Shown piece after piece: positions 15,083 to 22,526 of a stretch of 25,997 bases of DNA. A model generated the notes under the pieces. The model was not told where the DNA came from. It did not search any database and saw only the letters and a list, made by a program, of their open reading frames with translations. Source of the DNA: Bacteroidales bacterium UBA1797 (GTDB taxonomy: Bacteria > Bacteroidota > Bacteroidia > Bacteroidales > VadinHA17); assembly GCA_002319885.1 (NCBI GenBank), contig DCFT01000004.1:1-25997 (forward strand). The letters are read 5' to 3'. Both the position numbers and the translations under genes were made by a program. The number at the start of each line of letters is the position of its first letter. Position 1 is the stretch's first letter.

Positions 15083-16543
15083 ATGAGTGATATACGTAAT
15101 CTGGAGCCGAAACAATTATGGAATTTTTTCCATCAAATTACACAAATTCCACGTCCTTCAAAAAGTGAACAAGCTATGATTGAGTTTATGAAGGAGTTTG
15201 GTAAGAATCAGAAACTGGAAACTATTGTGGATACAGTTGGTAACGTGATTATACGTAAACCGGCTACAAAAGGAATGGAAAACAGAAAAGGTGTTATTCT
15301 CCAGACTCATTTGGATATGGTTCCTCAGAAAAACAGTGATAAAATACATGATTTCAAAAAAGATCCCATTGAAACGATTGTTGATGGAGAATGGGTGAGG
15401 GCTAATGGAACCACTCTTGGAGCAGATAATGGAATAGGTGTTGCATCGGCAATGGCCCTGCTGGCTTCAAAGGATATCGTCCATGGGCCGCTTGAAGCAC
15501 TATTTACTATAGATGAAGAAACTGGCATGACTGGTGTTTTCGGACTCAAAAAGGATCTTCTTAAAGGGGATATTCTTATGAATCTCGACTCAGAAGATGA
15601 AGGTGAACTTTATGTTGGCTGTGCAGGTGGCGTTGATGTAAATATCACAATGGATTATGAAGAAGAAAATTCACCAAAAGGCATGACGGCTTATAAAGTT
15701 ACTGCAAAAGGTTTAAAAGGTGGTCATTCAGGCGTTGATATAGCATTGGGAAGAGCAAATTCAAATAAGATTATGTTCAGGTTCCTTATGCAGGCAGAAT
15801 CAGATTTTGGAATCAGACTTGCTGAAGCTGCAGGTGGTGACCTTAGGAATGCTATACCACGCGAGTCTTATTCTATTGTTCTGGTTGCCGAAAGCAAAAC
15901 AACGGAATTTGAGAAATTTGTTAAAGGTTATGAGAAAATGTATAAAGCCGAATTTTCTGATACTGAACCTGACCTCAAATTTTTATGCGAGAAAATTTCT
16001 ATACCAGCCAAGGTAATGAAAAAGGAAGTACAGTACAAGATCATAAGAGCCCTTTTTGCATGTCCCAATGGTGTACAACGGATGAGCCAGGCAATGAAAG
16101 GTCTTGTGGAAACATCAAATAACCTTGCCGTTGTAAGGTGTATCGGCGGAAGATTTGAATCGTATAATCTCACACGAAGTTCAGTTGACTCTGCTAAGGA
16201 AGCAACAGCATGGAAAATAGCAGCAGTTTTTCACCTGATAGGAGCAAAGGTCAATCTTTCCGGGGGATACCCTGGCTGGAAACCGAATATGAATTCACCA
16301 ATTCTGAAAACGATGAGTGATGTTTACAAGAATATGTTCGGAAATGTTCCGGAAAAAAAGGCAATCCATGCAGGTCTTGAATGTGGTCTGATTGGTGGTG
16401 TTTATCCTGACCTGGATATGATCTCTTTTGGTCCTACAATCAGATATCCTCACTCTCCGGATGAGAAAGTAAATATTGTTTCTGTAGGTAAATTCTGGGA
16501 TTTCCTTGTAGGAACACTAAACCATGTACCGGTAAAGAGCTAA
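15083..16543 (+). CDS. pepD: Aminoacyl-histidine dipeptidase (PepD, M20 family)
   Basis: This is a 486-residue cytosolic Xaa-His (non-specific) dipeptidase of peptidase family M20. Metal and catalytic residues are visible in order: THLDMV (His76, Asp78), GADNG (Asp115), DEETG (catalytic Glu145 and metal ligand Glu146), NLDSEDEG (Asp169), and a C-terminal RYPHSPDE His. The GGHSGVDI segment marks the lid or dimerisation domain. Length and domain order are normal for PepD. It hydrolyses dipeptides, including carnosine-like ones, for amino-acid recycling, which could serve the POT peptide transporter at the window start, although the genes are not linked. It stands alone: pit is divergent and the following region is a repeat. 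Confidence 0.95.
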   Translation: MSDIRNLEPKQLWNFFHQITQIPRPSKSEQAMIEFMKEFGKNQKLETIVDTVGNVIIRKPATKGMENRKGVILQTHLDMVPQKNSDKIHDFKKDPIETIVDGEWVRANGTTLGADNGIGVASAMALLASKDIVHGPLEALFTIDEETGMTGVFGLKKDLLKGDILMNLDSEDEGELYVGCAGGVDVNITMDYEEENSPKGMTAYKVTAKGLKGGHSGVDIALGRANSNKIMFRFLMQAESDFGIRLAEAAGGDLRNAIPRESYSIVLVAESKTTEFEKFVKGYEKMYKAEFSDTEPDLKFLCEKISIPAKVMKKEVQYKIIRALFACPNGVQRMSQAMKGLVETSNNLAVVRCIGGRFESYNLTRSSVDSAKEATAWKIAAVFHLIGAKVNLSGGYPGWKPNMNSPILKTMSDVYKNMFGNVPEKKAIHAGLECGLIGGVYPDLDMISFGPTIRYPHSPDEKVNIVSVGKFWDFLVGTLNHVPVKS

Positions 16544-16570
16544 ATATTTGATGTTTTTAAATGAAATCCA

Positions 16571-16715
16571 TTAACCACAAAGAACACAAAGATTTATGCA
16601 AAACACAGAAAGATATTGAAATCAATACTTTGTGTGAATAACATTTTTCCCCATCTACCCTTATCCCGGGCTTTTATAAGGATAATGCAGGTGGACTTTG
16701 TGTTCTTTGTGGTTT
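16571..16715. repeat. Inverted-repeat element with ACCACAAAG ends (copy 2)
   Basis: The left arm TTAACCACAAAG plus AACACAAAG (16571-16591) is matched by its reverse complement at 16696-16714; 19 bp, AACCACAAAGAACACAAAG, are perfect. The arms are separated by 104 bp that contain another CTTTGTGTG at 16628-16636 and no reading frame. It begins 27 bp after the pepD stop and ends at the truncated edge of the ABC permease remnant. Copy 1 is at 3309-3391. It could be a non-autonomous mobile element or a terminator-like repeat. Confidence 0.75.
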
Positions 16716-17312
16716 TATTATGATTACCAGAGTTACAACGTGCAACCTGCTAAATACTATATGCTTTTCTCCATCACCCTGATAGCATTGATACCGGTAC
16801 TCATTGGTATTGTATTCGGTAAGATCATGTCTGACAAAGTAAGACAGAAAGAAATTAATGTTGCAGCCTCATTTCCTCGCGATGTACTGTATTTTCTGCT
16901 GAAAAGAATCATCGCCTCATATATTTTCAGCTTTATTCTGATAATATTATGTATATGGCTACTTAAACCTGTGCCGACACAGGGATGGTTAAGAACACTT
17001 TATGCAGCTATCCTTTTTTCGGTTCAGTCTCCTTTTGTCCTTCTGTTCATTTATACAACCAGAGATAAAAAGATAGCCGGAATTTCTTTGTCGGCTTTTT
17101 ACTGGATATTTTTGATAGTGCTTCCATTAGGTTTGATGGTACATCACCCCTGGAACTATTTTGCTTTTTTTTCCCAGTTCTACTGGATTGCCTGGGCATG
17201 GATGATAAGATTACCACTACAGAGTCTCATCTGCGGATCCATTTCCCTCATTCTGACTTCAATAACTCTTTCTATCCTGCTGAAATATTTAAAAAAAAGG
17301 CATTCCATTTGA
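16698..17312 (+). CDS. 5'-truncated ABC-2 type permease (orphan, probably decaying)
   Basis: The frame is open from a TTG at 16698, inside the repeat arm. More natural starts are GTG at 16740 or ATG at 16761, giving 190 or 183 residues. The product has about five hydrophobic helices. LIPVLIGIVFGKIMSDKVRQ, then LIYTTRDKK-like and ISLSAFYWIFLIVLPLGLMV segments, resemble single-domain ABC-2 permeases of the fluoroquinolone-export type, which are around 230-250 residues. The first transmembrane helix of that layout is missing. The loop residues that should follow it (FYYDYQSYNVQPAKYYMLF) run right up to the repeat boundary, so the 5' end seems to have been lost there. No ATPase partner gene is adjacent. 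The gene ends 10 bp from the convergent response-regulator gene. Confidence 0.6.
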   Translation: MCSLWFYYDYQSYNVQPAKYYMLFSITLIALIPVLIGIVFGKIMSDKVRQKEINVAASFPRDVLYFLLKRIIASYIFSFILIILCIWLLKPVPTQGWLRTLYAAILFSVQSPFVLLFIYTTRDKKIAGISLSAFYWIFLIVLPLGLMVHHPWNYFAFFSQFYWIAWAWMIRLPLQSLICGSISLILTSITLSILLKYLKKRHSI

Positions 17313-17322
17313 ATTCAACAGG

Positions 17323-18087
17323 TTAACCAGTATATCTCGACATGTGGGCAAGAAACAAATCCTTCCTGTTCCTGGAAATGGGTATCTGGGAACCATCTGT
17401 CATTTCTATGTAGCCACCATCGTGCCGGATGAATTTCTTTACAAAATCGAGATTTATGAGATGTGAATTATGTGGACGGAAAAAGTTCCGGTCGTTCAAC
17501 AGATCCTGAAATTCTTTAAGATGTTTTGATACAAGTATCTTATGTTTGTCTTTTATGAAAAACCATGAATAACTTCTGTCTGCTTCAATTCTGATTATAT
17601 CTTTAGGATTAAGATATTCTCTACCGTCAGAGGTGGGTATAACTAATCGTGAAGGGAGGGCTGTTTGCAAATTCTCCAGCAGGATCTCAAAATTCTCGTT
17701 TGATGCCAAAGAATTAGCCGCTCGTTTTGACGAAACTCTTTTAACAGCTTCAATAAACTCTGTGATATTTATCGGTTTCAAAATATAATCGACGGCACTG
17801 AACTTAATGGCCTGGATTGCATAATGGTTGAAAGCTGTGATAAATACAACATCAAAATTTTTTTGAGGGAATTCTCTTAAGAGGTCAAACCCTGTCCCGT
17901 TTGGCATCTCAACGTCAAGAAAAACCAGCTCCGGTTTAACTTCACTAATCATTGCGACTCCATCCTTTACATTATATGCTTTGCCACAGACTTCCAGATC
18001 GGGACAATACTCCGAAATTATAGTGGAGATGAAAGCCACTGCATCAGGTTCATCGTCTATAATAGCCGTTATTAACTTTTTATTCAT
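17323..18087 (-). CDS. LytR/AlgR-type response regulator (LytTR DNA-binding domain)
   Basis: This is a 254-residue cytoplasmic response regulator. The N-terminal receiver domain has the acidic pocket IIDDEPD (Asp11, Asp12), the phospho-acceptor in LVFLDVEMP (Asp58), a TAFNHYAIQAIKF switch segment and the conserved Lys in YILKPI. After a linker the C-terminal LytTR domain (about 145-254) shows IRIEADRSYSWFF, HLKEFQDLL and FFRPHNSHLINLDFV, the standard order of this DNA-binding beta fold. It overlaps the upstream histidine kinase gene by 4 bp (ATGA), so the pair is translationally coupled. Target genes are unknown. LytTR regulators usually bind paired imperfect direct repeats; I could not identify any in this window. 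Confidence 0.94.
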   Translation of the reverse strand: MNKKLITAIIDDEPDAVAFISTIISEYCPDLEVCGKAYNVKDGVAMISEVKPELVFLDVEMPNGTGFDLLREFPQKNFDVVFITAFNHYAIQAIKFSAVDYILKPINITEFIEAVKRVSSKRAANSLASNENFEILLENLQTALPSRLVIPTSDGREYLNPKDIIRIEADRSYSWFFIKDKHKILVSKHLKEFQDLLNDRNFFRPHNSHLINLDFVKKFIRHDGGYIEMTDGSQIPISRNRKDLFLAHMSRYTG

Positions 18088-20027
18088 GTCATTATCGGTA
18101 TTTGTATTTCAACCCTTGTACCTTCAGGTTCACCACTATTATTTTTCAGATCAGTATAAATGGTTTTTAAACTTGTACCATACATTGCATTAACCAGGTC
18201 GAGACGTGATTCGATGATCTGAGTACCTAACGAGTTATGGTTAATTTCCATCACTTTTTTTCTCATCTGGGCGGCCTCCCTTCCTATACCATTATCTTCA
18301 ATAGTACATAGAATGCAATCGTTTTTTAATTTCAGAGTGATCTTAACAAGCCCTTTCCCTTCACAAGGCATAAGGCCATGGCTGATTGAATTCTCTACAT
18401 AAGGCTGAATAAGCATTGTAGGGACTTTGTACTGGAGCGAATCTATTTCTTCATCAACTTTGATCTCATAGTCAAACCGGTCTTTAAATCTTATCATCTC
18501 CAGTTCAAGATATAGCTTCAGAGCGTCAAGTTCATCGCGAAGAGGAATACATGTATGTTGAGAGTTTTCAAGTATTTTTCGCATAAGATTAGAAAATTTG
18601 GTCAGATAGTCATTTGTGGCAAGCTTATCATGCTTATACATATAGTATTGAATAGAGTTAAGGGTATTGAAGATAAAATGAGGATTCATCTGCTGTCGAA
18701 GGTTTGCCTGAGTTATTTCTGATATTTTACGATTCATTTCACTCATTCGTCGTTTCGCATTAACTCTCGACCTGCTGAAAAGAAGAATTCCTATAGCAAG
18801 GCTTAAAACAAATAACCCTGTATAGCCATATATAAGAAGTCTCTGATTACTCAATTTTAAGGAGAGCAACTCTAACTCATTATTATATTTATTTGCTTCA
18901 TACCTTATTTTTGCTTCGGTGAGACCCTGGCTATTATTTTTAGTAATGTAAGCATCGCTATATGTCTTAAAAAGCACATAAGTTTTATATGCATCAGCTG
19001 TATCCTTTTTTCTGATATACATTTCACTCATATCCTGATAAACCCAGTAGAGATTATATATATCGTTATCTGCCTTAGCCTGTTGGATAGATTTATTATA
19101 GTTGATTAATGCTTTTTCCGTATCTCCCATATCGCGATATATTGTTCCGAGATTTCCAAAAGAGTTAGCAGAATTTGAATACCTTTTAGCGGGAAGGCTG
19201 TAGCTTAGAGATCTTCGGTAACAGCTTATTGCAAGGTCGTATTTTTTTTCGTTATAATAATTCCATCCCATGTTTGCAAGAGACAAAGCAGTAAATGCTG
19301 TATCTTTTCTGATTAAAGAAATTTCGAGACATTTTCTTAATAAGGAATCAGCCTGTTTAAAATCCCGCTCCTTATCGCTTAGTGATGATCCAAGCCTGAA
19401 ACAACCGTTTTCTATTTGCAGAGTATCTCTGTCTTTGTTGCTGGTATTGATAAGAAGTTGCAAAGTACTCCTGTATTGTTTCAGATTACCTATGGTATTA
19501 TAAACATCTGCCAGATCATTATAATTTTTTTCAGTATAGCCCTTTAGCTTTTTTTCTTTCGCAATAGTTATAGCATTATTAAAATTGTCAATGGACTCAT
19601 CAATAAAACCGGTCTTGAGATTATAACGTCCAAGGAAATTCAGTGTCATAGCAACAACTTTTATCTCTCCGTTATTCTTCGAAAGTTTCATCGCCAGGGT
19701 AGCTTCCTGCAGGGAATTATTATAATCGTTATTAATAAAAAAATATTCAGCCCTGGCCAGGTGCAGAAGTGCAGGAATTTCAACACCTTCTTTCAAACAC
19801 AACGCTTCAGCTGTATCTATATTCGCTTTTATTAATTGACTTTTCTGCGGTTTTGAGACGTAAATCAGAGCCTTCCTTGTAAATTTATTTATATCTGAAG
19901 TGTCAACTGCATGTTTTGGGTTTTTTCTGAATGCAATTCCTGCGGCACCGGCAGAAGAAGACAATGACATGAAGAAGATCCCAAAGAACAATATCGATAT
20001 TAATGCCGCAAGTTTATTGGTTTTCAT
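18084..20027 (-). CDS. TPR-containing membrane sensor histidine kinase (LytS/His_kinase type)
   Basis: The start at 20027 is chosen over the longer frame to 20273. MKTNKLAALISILFFGIFFM is a signal peptide or anchor, and a TATCTTTG promoter element lies 30 bp upstream, whereas the 82 extra residues look unstructured and untypical. The 647-residue product has a periplasmic region with several TPR repeats (about residues 70-360; for example ANMGWNYYNEKKYDLAISCY and FGNLGTIYRDMGDTEKALIN). One transmembrane helix follows (about 398-418), then a short coiled coil and a His_kinase domain with the phospho-acceptor in QMNPHFIFNTLNS (His450). The HATPase domain carries PYVENSISHGL and DNGIGREA. It should phosphorylate the overlapping LytTR regulator. 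The input signal is unknown. Confidence 0.92.
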   Translation of the reverse strand: MKTNKLAALISILFFGIFFMSLSSSAGAAGIAFRKNPKHAVDTSDINKFTRKALIYVSKPQKSQLIKANIDTAEALCLKEGVEIPALLHLARAEYFFINNDYNNSLQEATLAMKLSKNNGEIKVVAMTLNFLGRYNLKTGFIDESIDNFNNAITIAKEKKLKGYTEKNYNDLADVYNTIGNLKQYRSTLQLLINTSNKDRDTLQIENGCFRLGSSLSDKERDFKQADSLLRKCLEISLIRKDTAFTALSLANMGWNYYNEKKYDLAISCYRRSLSYSLPAKRYSNSANSFGNLGTIYRDMGDTEKALINYNKSIQQAKADNDIYNLYWVYQDMSEMYIRKKDTADAYKTYVLFKTYSDAYITKNNSQGLTEAKIRYEANKYNNELELLSLKLSNQRLLIYGYTGLFVLSLAIGILLFSRSRVNAKRRMSEMNRKISEITQANLRQQMNPHFIFNTLNSIQYYMYKHDKLATNDYLTKFSNLMRKILENSQHTCIPLRDELDALKLYLELEMIRFKDRFDYEIKVDEEIDSLQYKVPTMLIQPYVENSISHGLMPCEGKGLVKITLKLKNDCILCTIEDNGIGREAAQMRKKVMEINHNSLGTQIIESRLDLVNAMYGTSLKTIYTDLKNNSGEPEGTRVEIQIPIMT

Positions 20028-20056
20028 ATCGTTAAAGGCACCAGAGAAGTAATTAC

Positions 20057-20064
20057 CAAAGATA
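20057..20064 (-). promoter_or_regulatory. -7 promoter element for the kinase-regulator pair
   Basis: TATCTTTG on the minus strand matches TAnnTTTG exactly, 30 bp upstream of the ATG at 20027. It predicts a leader of about 23 nt and lies inside the longer alternative frame, which supports the shorter start. No TTTG is found at the -33 distance. Confidence 0.45.
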
Positions 20065-20323
20065 AATAAAACGAAATTATTTTTTTTGATTTTCTTATTC
20101 ATTAATTTTATAACATCTGGATTAAAAAAGCACAATTTAAGTTCTTTTGTTCGTCCAGGCCAGCTCCGGTACACAAATGGCAGTGTTGAGTTTACAGCTG
20201 ACATAAATATTAGAAGAGGGGATAGATAAAATTGAAAATGAATGAAAGGGATAGTTGGAATTACACTATCCATCGGACTTTAAAATATCCCGATTGAAAG
20301 ACTCAAAGATTGTGGAGCCTTAT

Positions 20324-20851
20324 CTAGAGTTTAATCTCAATAAGCAGATCATCTTTCATTACATTCGTATTGGGTTTTGCCGAGACTTTTTCTATAATCC
20401 CATTTACAGGTGATAAGATCTCGTTCTGCATCTTCATAGCTTCAAGAATTACCAAAGGTTCTCCTCTCAAAACTGAAGATCCTTCTCTTACAAGAACGTC
20501 AATTATTTTTCCCGGCATGGGGGCTTTAATGATTTCTTTTTCAATCTTACCCAGTTTCGAATTCAAAACCTTCATTCTCTTAAGCGAGAATGGAGTTTCA
20601 ACAGTAAAAGTGTAACTTATATCATTAAACAGAATTTCGTATTTGTTCTGACTTGACCGGATAATTTCAACAGGGTATTTTCTATTCTTCCAGAGAATAT
20701 AAGTACCATATTTTTCATCGGCTTTAAGTTTAACTTCATAATCTCTCTTGCCTATTCTTATGGTATGTTTAAGAGGAAGAGAAAAGCTGAATTTCCTGTT
20801 TTCAGAAGACAGGGCGTATAATTTCTTGATCTGAAGTTTATCGTTTGGCAT
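20324..20851 (-). CDS. Biotin carboxyl carrier protein of an acyl-CoA carboxylase
   Basis: This is a 175-residue protein whose C-terminal half is a biotinyl domain. APMPGKIIDVLVREGSSVLR leads into LEAMKMQNEI, with biotin attached to Lys140 in the AMKM motif, then SPVNGIIEKVSAKPNTNV. The N-terminal 90-100 residues are beta-rich (FSFSLPLKHTIRIGKRDYEV, YEILFNDISYTFTV) and may correspond to the BT interaction domain that links biotin carboxylase to the carrier domain in PccA. The gene lies 15 bp after the biotin carboxylase gene; the two products together match the length of a typical fused PccA. It carries CO2 between the two catalytic subunits. It is last in the operon, with no clear hairpin after it. 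Confidence 0.92.
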   Translation of the reverse strand: MPNDKLQIKKLYALSSENRKFSFSLPLKHTIRIGKRDYEVKLKADEKYGTYILWKNRKYPVEIIRSSQNKYEILFNDISYTFTVETPFSLKRMKVLNSKLGKIEKEIIKAPMPGKIIDVLVREGSSVLRGEPLVILEAMKMQNEILSPVNGIIEKVSAKPNTNVMKDDLLIEIKL

Positions 20852-20866
20852 GACAGTCAGCTTGAG

Positions 20867-22381
20867 TTAAAATTGATTTATTCTTTTGTTTAATAACCAT
20901 GGGCTCATATCTTTCCCATGTTCAAAATTGACGTTTATACTGTCATCATTAAGATTTTCTTCGATGAATAGCTTCGTGGCAAGCCATGCTGCAAGCATCT
21001 CTTCATATTCACTGTTGAAGTAGTATTTTTCAAGATCCTTTTCAATAAATGAAGTTGTGAATGTTCCGTCCTGAAATTTTGGGTGGCGAACAAGCAAACG
21101 GAAAAATGGCAGTGTGGTTTTGGTTCCTTTGATCCATACCTTATCGAGGGCCATTTTGCAGTTTTTTATTGCATCTTTCCGATCTTTCCCCCTGACAATA
21201 AGTTTTGCAATCATAGAGTCATAACTGGCTACTATTGAAGAACCTGACTGAACTCCGGTATCTATTCTCACGTATGTGTCGACAGGCATATTCAGACTTT
21301 CAATTTTCCCGGGATCAGGGGCAAATCCTGCCTGTACATCTTCAGCATTTATACGACATTCAATTGCCCATCCATTTAATTTTATATCTTTTTGTTTGTA
21401 TTTAAGTTCTTCACCATTTGCTATCCTGATTTGCTGCTCGATCAGATCCAGTCCTGTAATAATTTCGGTTATCGGGTGTTCAACCTGGATCCTTGTATTC
21501 ATTTCCATAAAATAGAAATTCTTATCAGAGTCGAGTAGAAACTCAACGGTACCTGCTGAGTAGTAATCGACTGCTTTGGCAATCTGGACAGCCATATCGC
21601 CCATCGTCTTCCTTAGTTTTTCATCCAAAGCACACGAAGGAGCCTCTTCGAGCAGCTTTTGATGTTTTCGTTGTATGGAGCATTCCCTCTCCCCAAGATG
21701 TATTACATTTCCTTTTGTATCACCAAGAATTTGAAATTCTATATGTTTTGGATTTTCAATATATTTTTCAACAAATACTGAAGGATCATTGAACGCTTTT
21801 TCAGCCTCCTTGCTTGCAATAATGAACATTTTCTCCATCTCCTCAGCCTTCCGTACAATCCTCATTCCTCTTCCTCCACCCCCTGATGCAGCCTTTATTA
21901 TTACAGGGTAACCGATCTTGTCGGCTATCAAAGCAGCTTCTTCTTCATTGGCTATATTCCCTTCACTACCCATTGCCATAGGAATTCCCCCGGCGAGGGC
22001 TATCTTTCGTGCAATAGTTTTATTGCCCATCTTATAAATTGCATCTGGAGAAGGGCCGATAAAAATCAGTTTATTATCCAGACATTTCTGTGCGAAATAG
22101 GCATTTTCTGCCAGGAAACCGTAACCCGGATGGATTGCATCAGCGCTGGTCTCAAGTGCGATAATGATAAGTTTTTCAATATTTAAAAAAACCGGAATTT
22201 CCGAACTATCTTCAGAATCATCATAAATCACATCGGCAGATGAAAGGTACATTGCATTGGGCTCAACAGCTGTCTTAACAGCTACTGTCTCAATTTTCAT
22301 CAGCTGAGCAGTCTTAATGATCCTGACTGCAATCTCACCTCTGTTGGCAATAAGTATTCTCTTAATTTTCGTCACAGCCAT
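20867..22381 (-). CDS. Biotin carboxylase subunit of an acyl-CoA carboxylase
   Basis: This ATP-grasp enzyme carboxylates biotin on the carrier protein with ATP and bicarbonate. From the start MAVTKIKRILIANRGEIAVR at 22381 the product has 504 residues. The longer frame to 22423 is rejected because its extra residues run into a GC-rich repeat and break the conserved N-terminus. Motifs in order are LIANRGEIA (10-18), HPGYGFLAEN (84-93), the glycine-rich ATP loop GGGGRGM (167-173), ERECSIQRKHQK (231-242) and MEMNTRIQVEHPITE. The C-terminal about 50 residues beyond the core are extra compared with a minimal AccC, as in PccA and PycA subunits. It is the middle gene of an operon, with the carboxyltransferase 145 bp upstream and the carrier 15 bp downstream. 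Confidence 0.94.
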   Translation of the reverse strand: MAVTKIKRILIANRGEIAVRIIKTAQLMKIETVAVKTAVEPNAMYLSSADVIYDDSEDSSEIPVFLNIEKLIIIALETSADAIHPGYGFLAENAYFAQKCLDNKLIFIGPSPDAIYKMGNKTIARKIALAGGIPMAMGSEGNIANEEEAALIADKIGYPVIIKAASGGGGRGMRIVRKAEEMEKMFIIASKEAEKAFNDPSVFVEKYIENPKHIEFQILGDTKGNVIHLGERECSIQRKHQKLLEEAPSCALDEKLRKTMGDMAVQIAKAVDYYSAGTVEFLLDSDKNFYFMEMNTRIQVEHPITEIITGLDLIEQQIRIANGEELKYKQKDIKLNGWAIECRINAEDVQAGFAPDPGKIESLNMPVDTYVRIDTGVQSGSSIVASYDSMIAKLIVRGKDRKDAIKNCKMALDKVWIKGTKTTLPFFRLLVRHPKFQDGTFTTSFIEKDLEKYYFNSEYEEMLAAWLATKLFIEENLNDDSINVNFEHGKDMSPWLLNKRINQF

Positions 22382-22412
22382 ATTAATTAGTTTCTCTTTG
22401 AACTCTTCCTGT

Positions 22413-22437
22413 TCCCCAACCACCCTGAAGGGGGGCT
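22413..22437. repeat. CCCTGAAGGG-type GC-rich repeat
   Basis: The run CCCCAACCACCCTGAAGGGG (22414-22433), followed by GG, stands out from the AT-rich surroundings and can form a small CCC-TGAA-GGG hairpin (22423-22432). It resembles GC-rich dispersed repeats often seen between genes in Bacteroidota genomes. It lies in the 145-bp gap between the carboxyltransferase and biotin carboxylase genes, together with the heptad array at 22501-22526. Confidence 0.4.
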
Positions 22438-22500
22438 AATTCTTTTCCAGTTAGTGTATCCTCTTTTAGCTTAGAACTTTTTTCTTTTGCTCTTTCACAA

Positions 22501-22526
22501 TGCCCTGTGCCCTGTGCCCTGCGCCA
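22501..22526. repeat. Heptanucleotide array TGCCCTG x3
   Basis: Three perfect 7-bp units TGCCCTG (22501-22521) are followed by CGCCA. The array touches the stop codon of the carboxyltransferase gene (TAA complement at 22527-22529). A 20-bp segment, GCCCTGTGCCCTGCGCCATT (22509-22528), is identical to 25020-25039 in the other copy of this repeat. Confidence 0.7.

Noticed and set aside
20028..20273. 82-residue N-terminal extension of the histidine kinase frame
   Set aside because: It has untypical composition, precedes a clean signal sequence at 20027, and contains an exact TAnnTTTG promoter element at 20057-20064.
22382..22423. Earlier start for the biotin carboxylase
   Set aside because: The extra 14 residues are partly encoded by a GC-rich repeat, and the family N-terminus begins right after the ATG at 22381.
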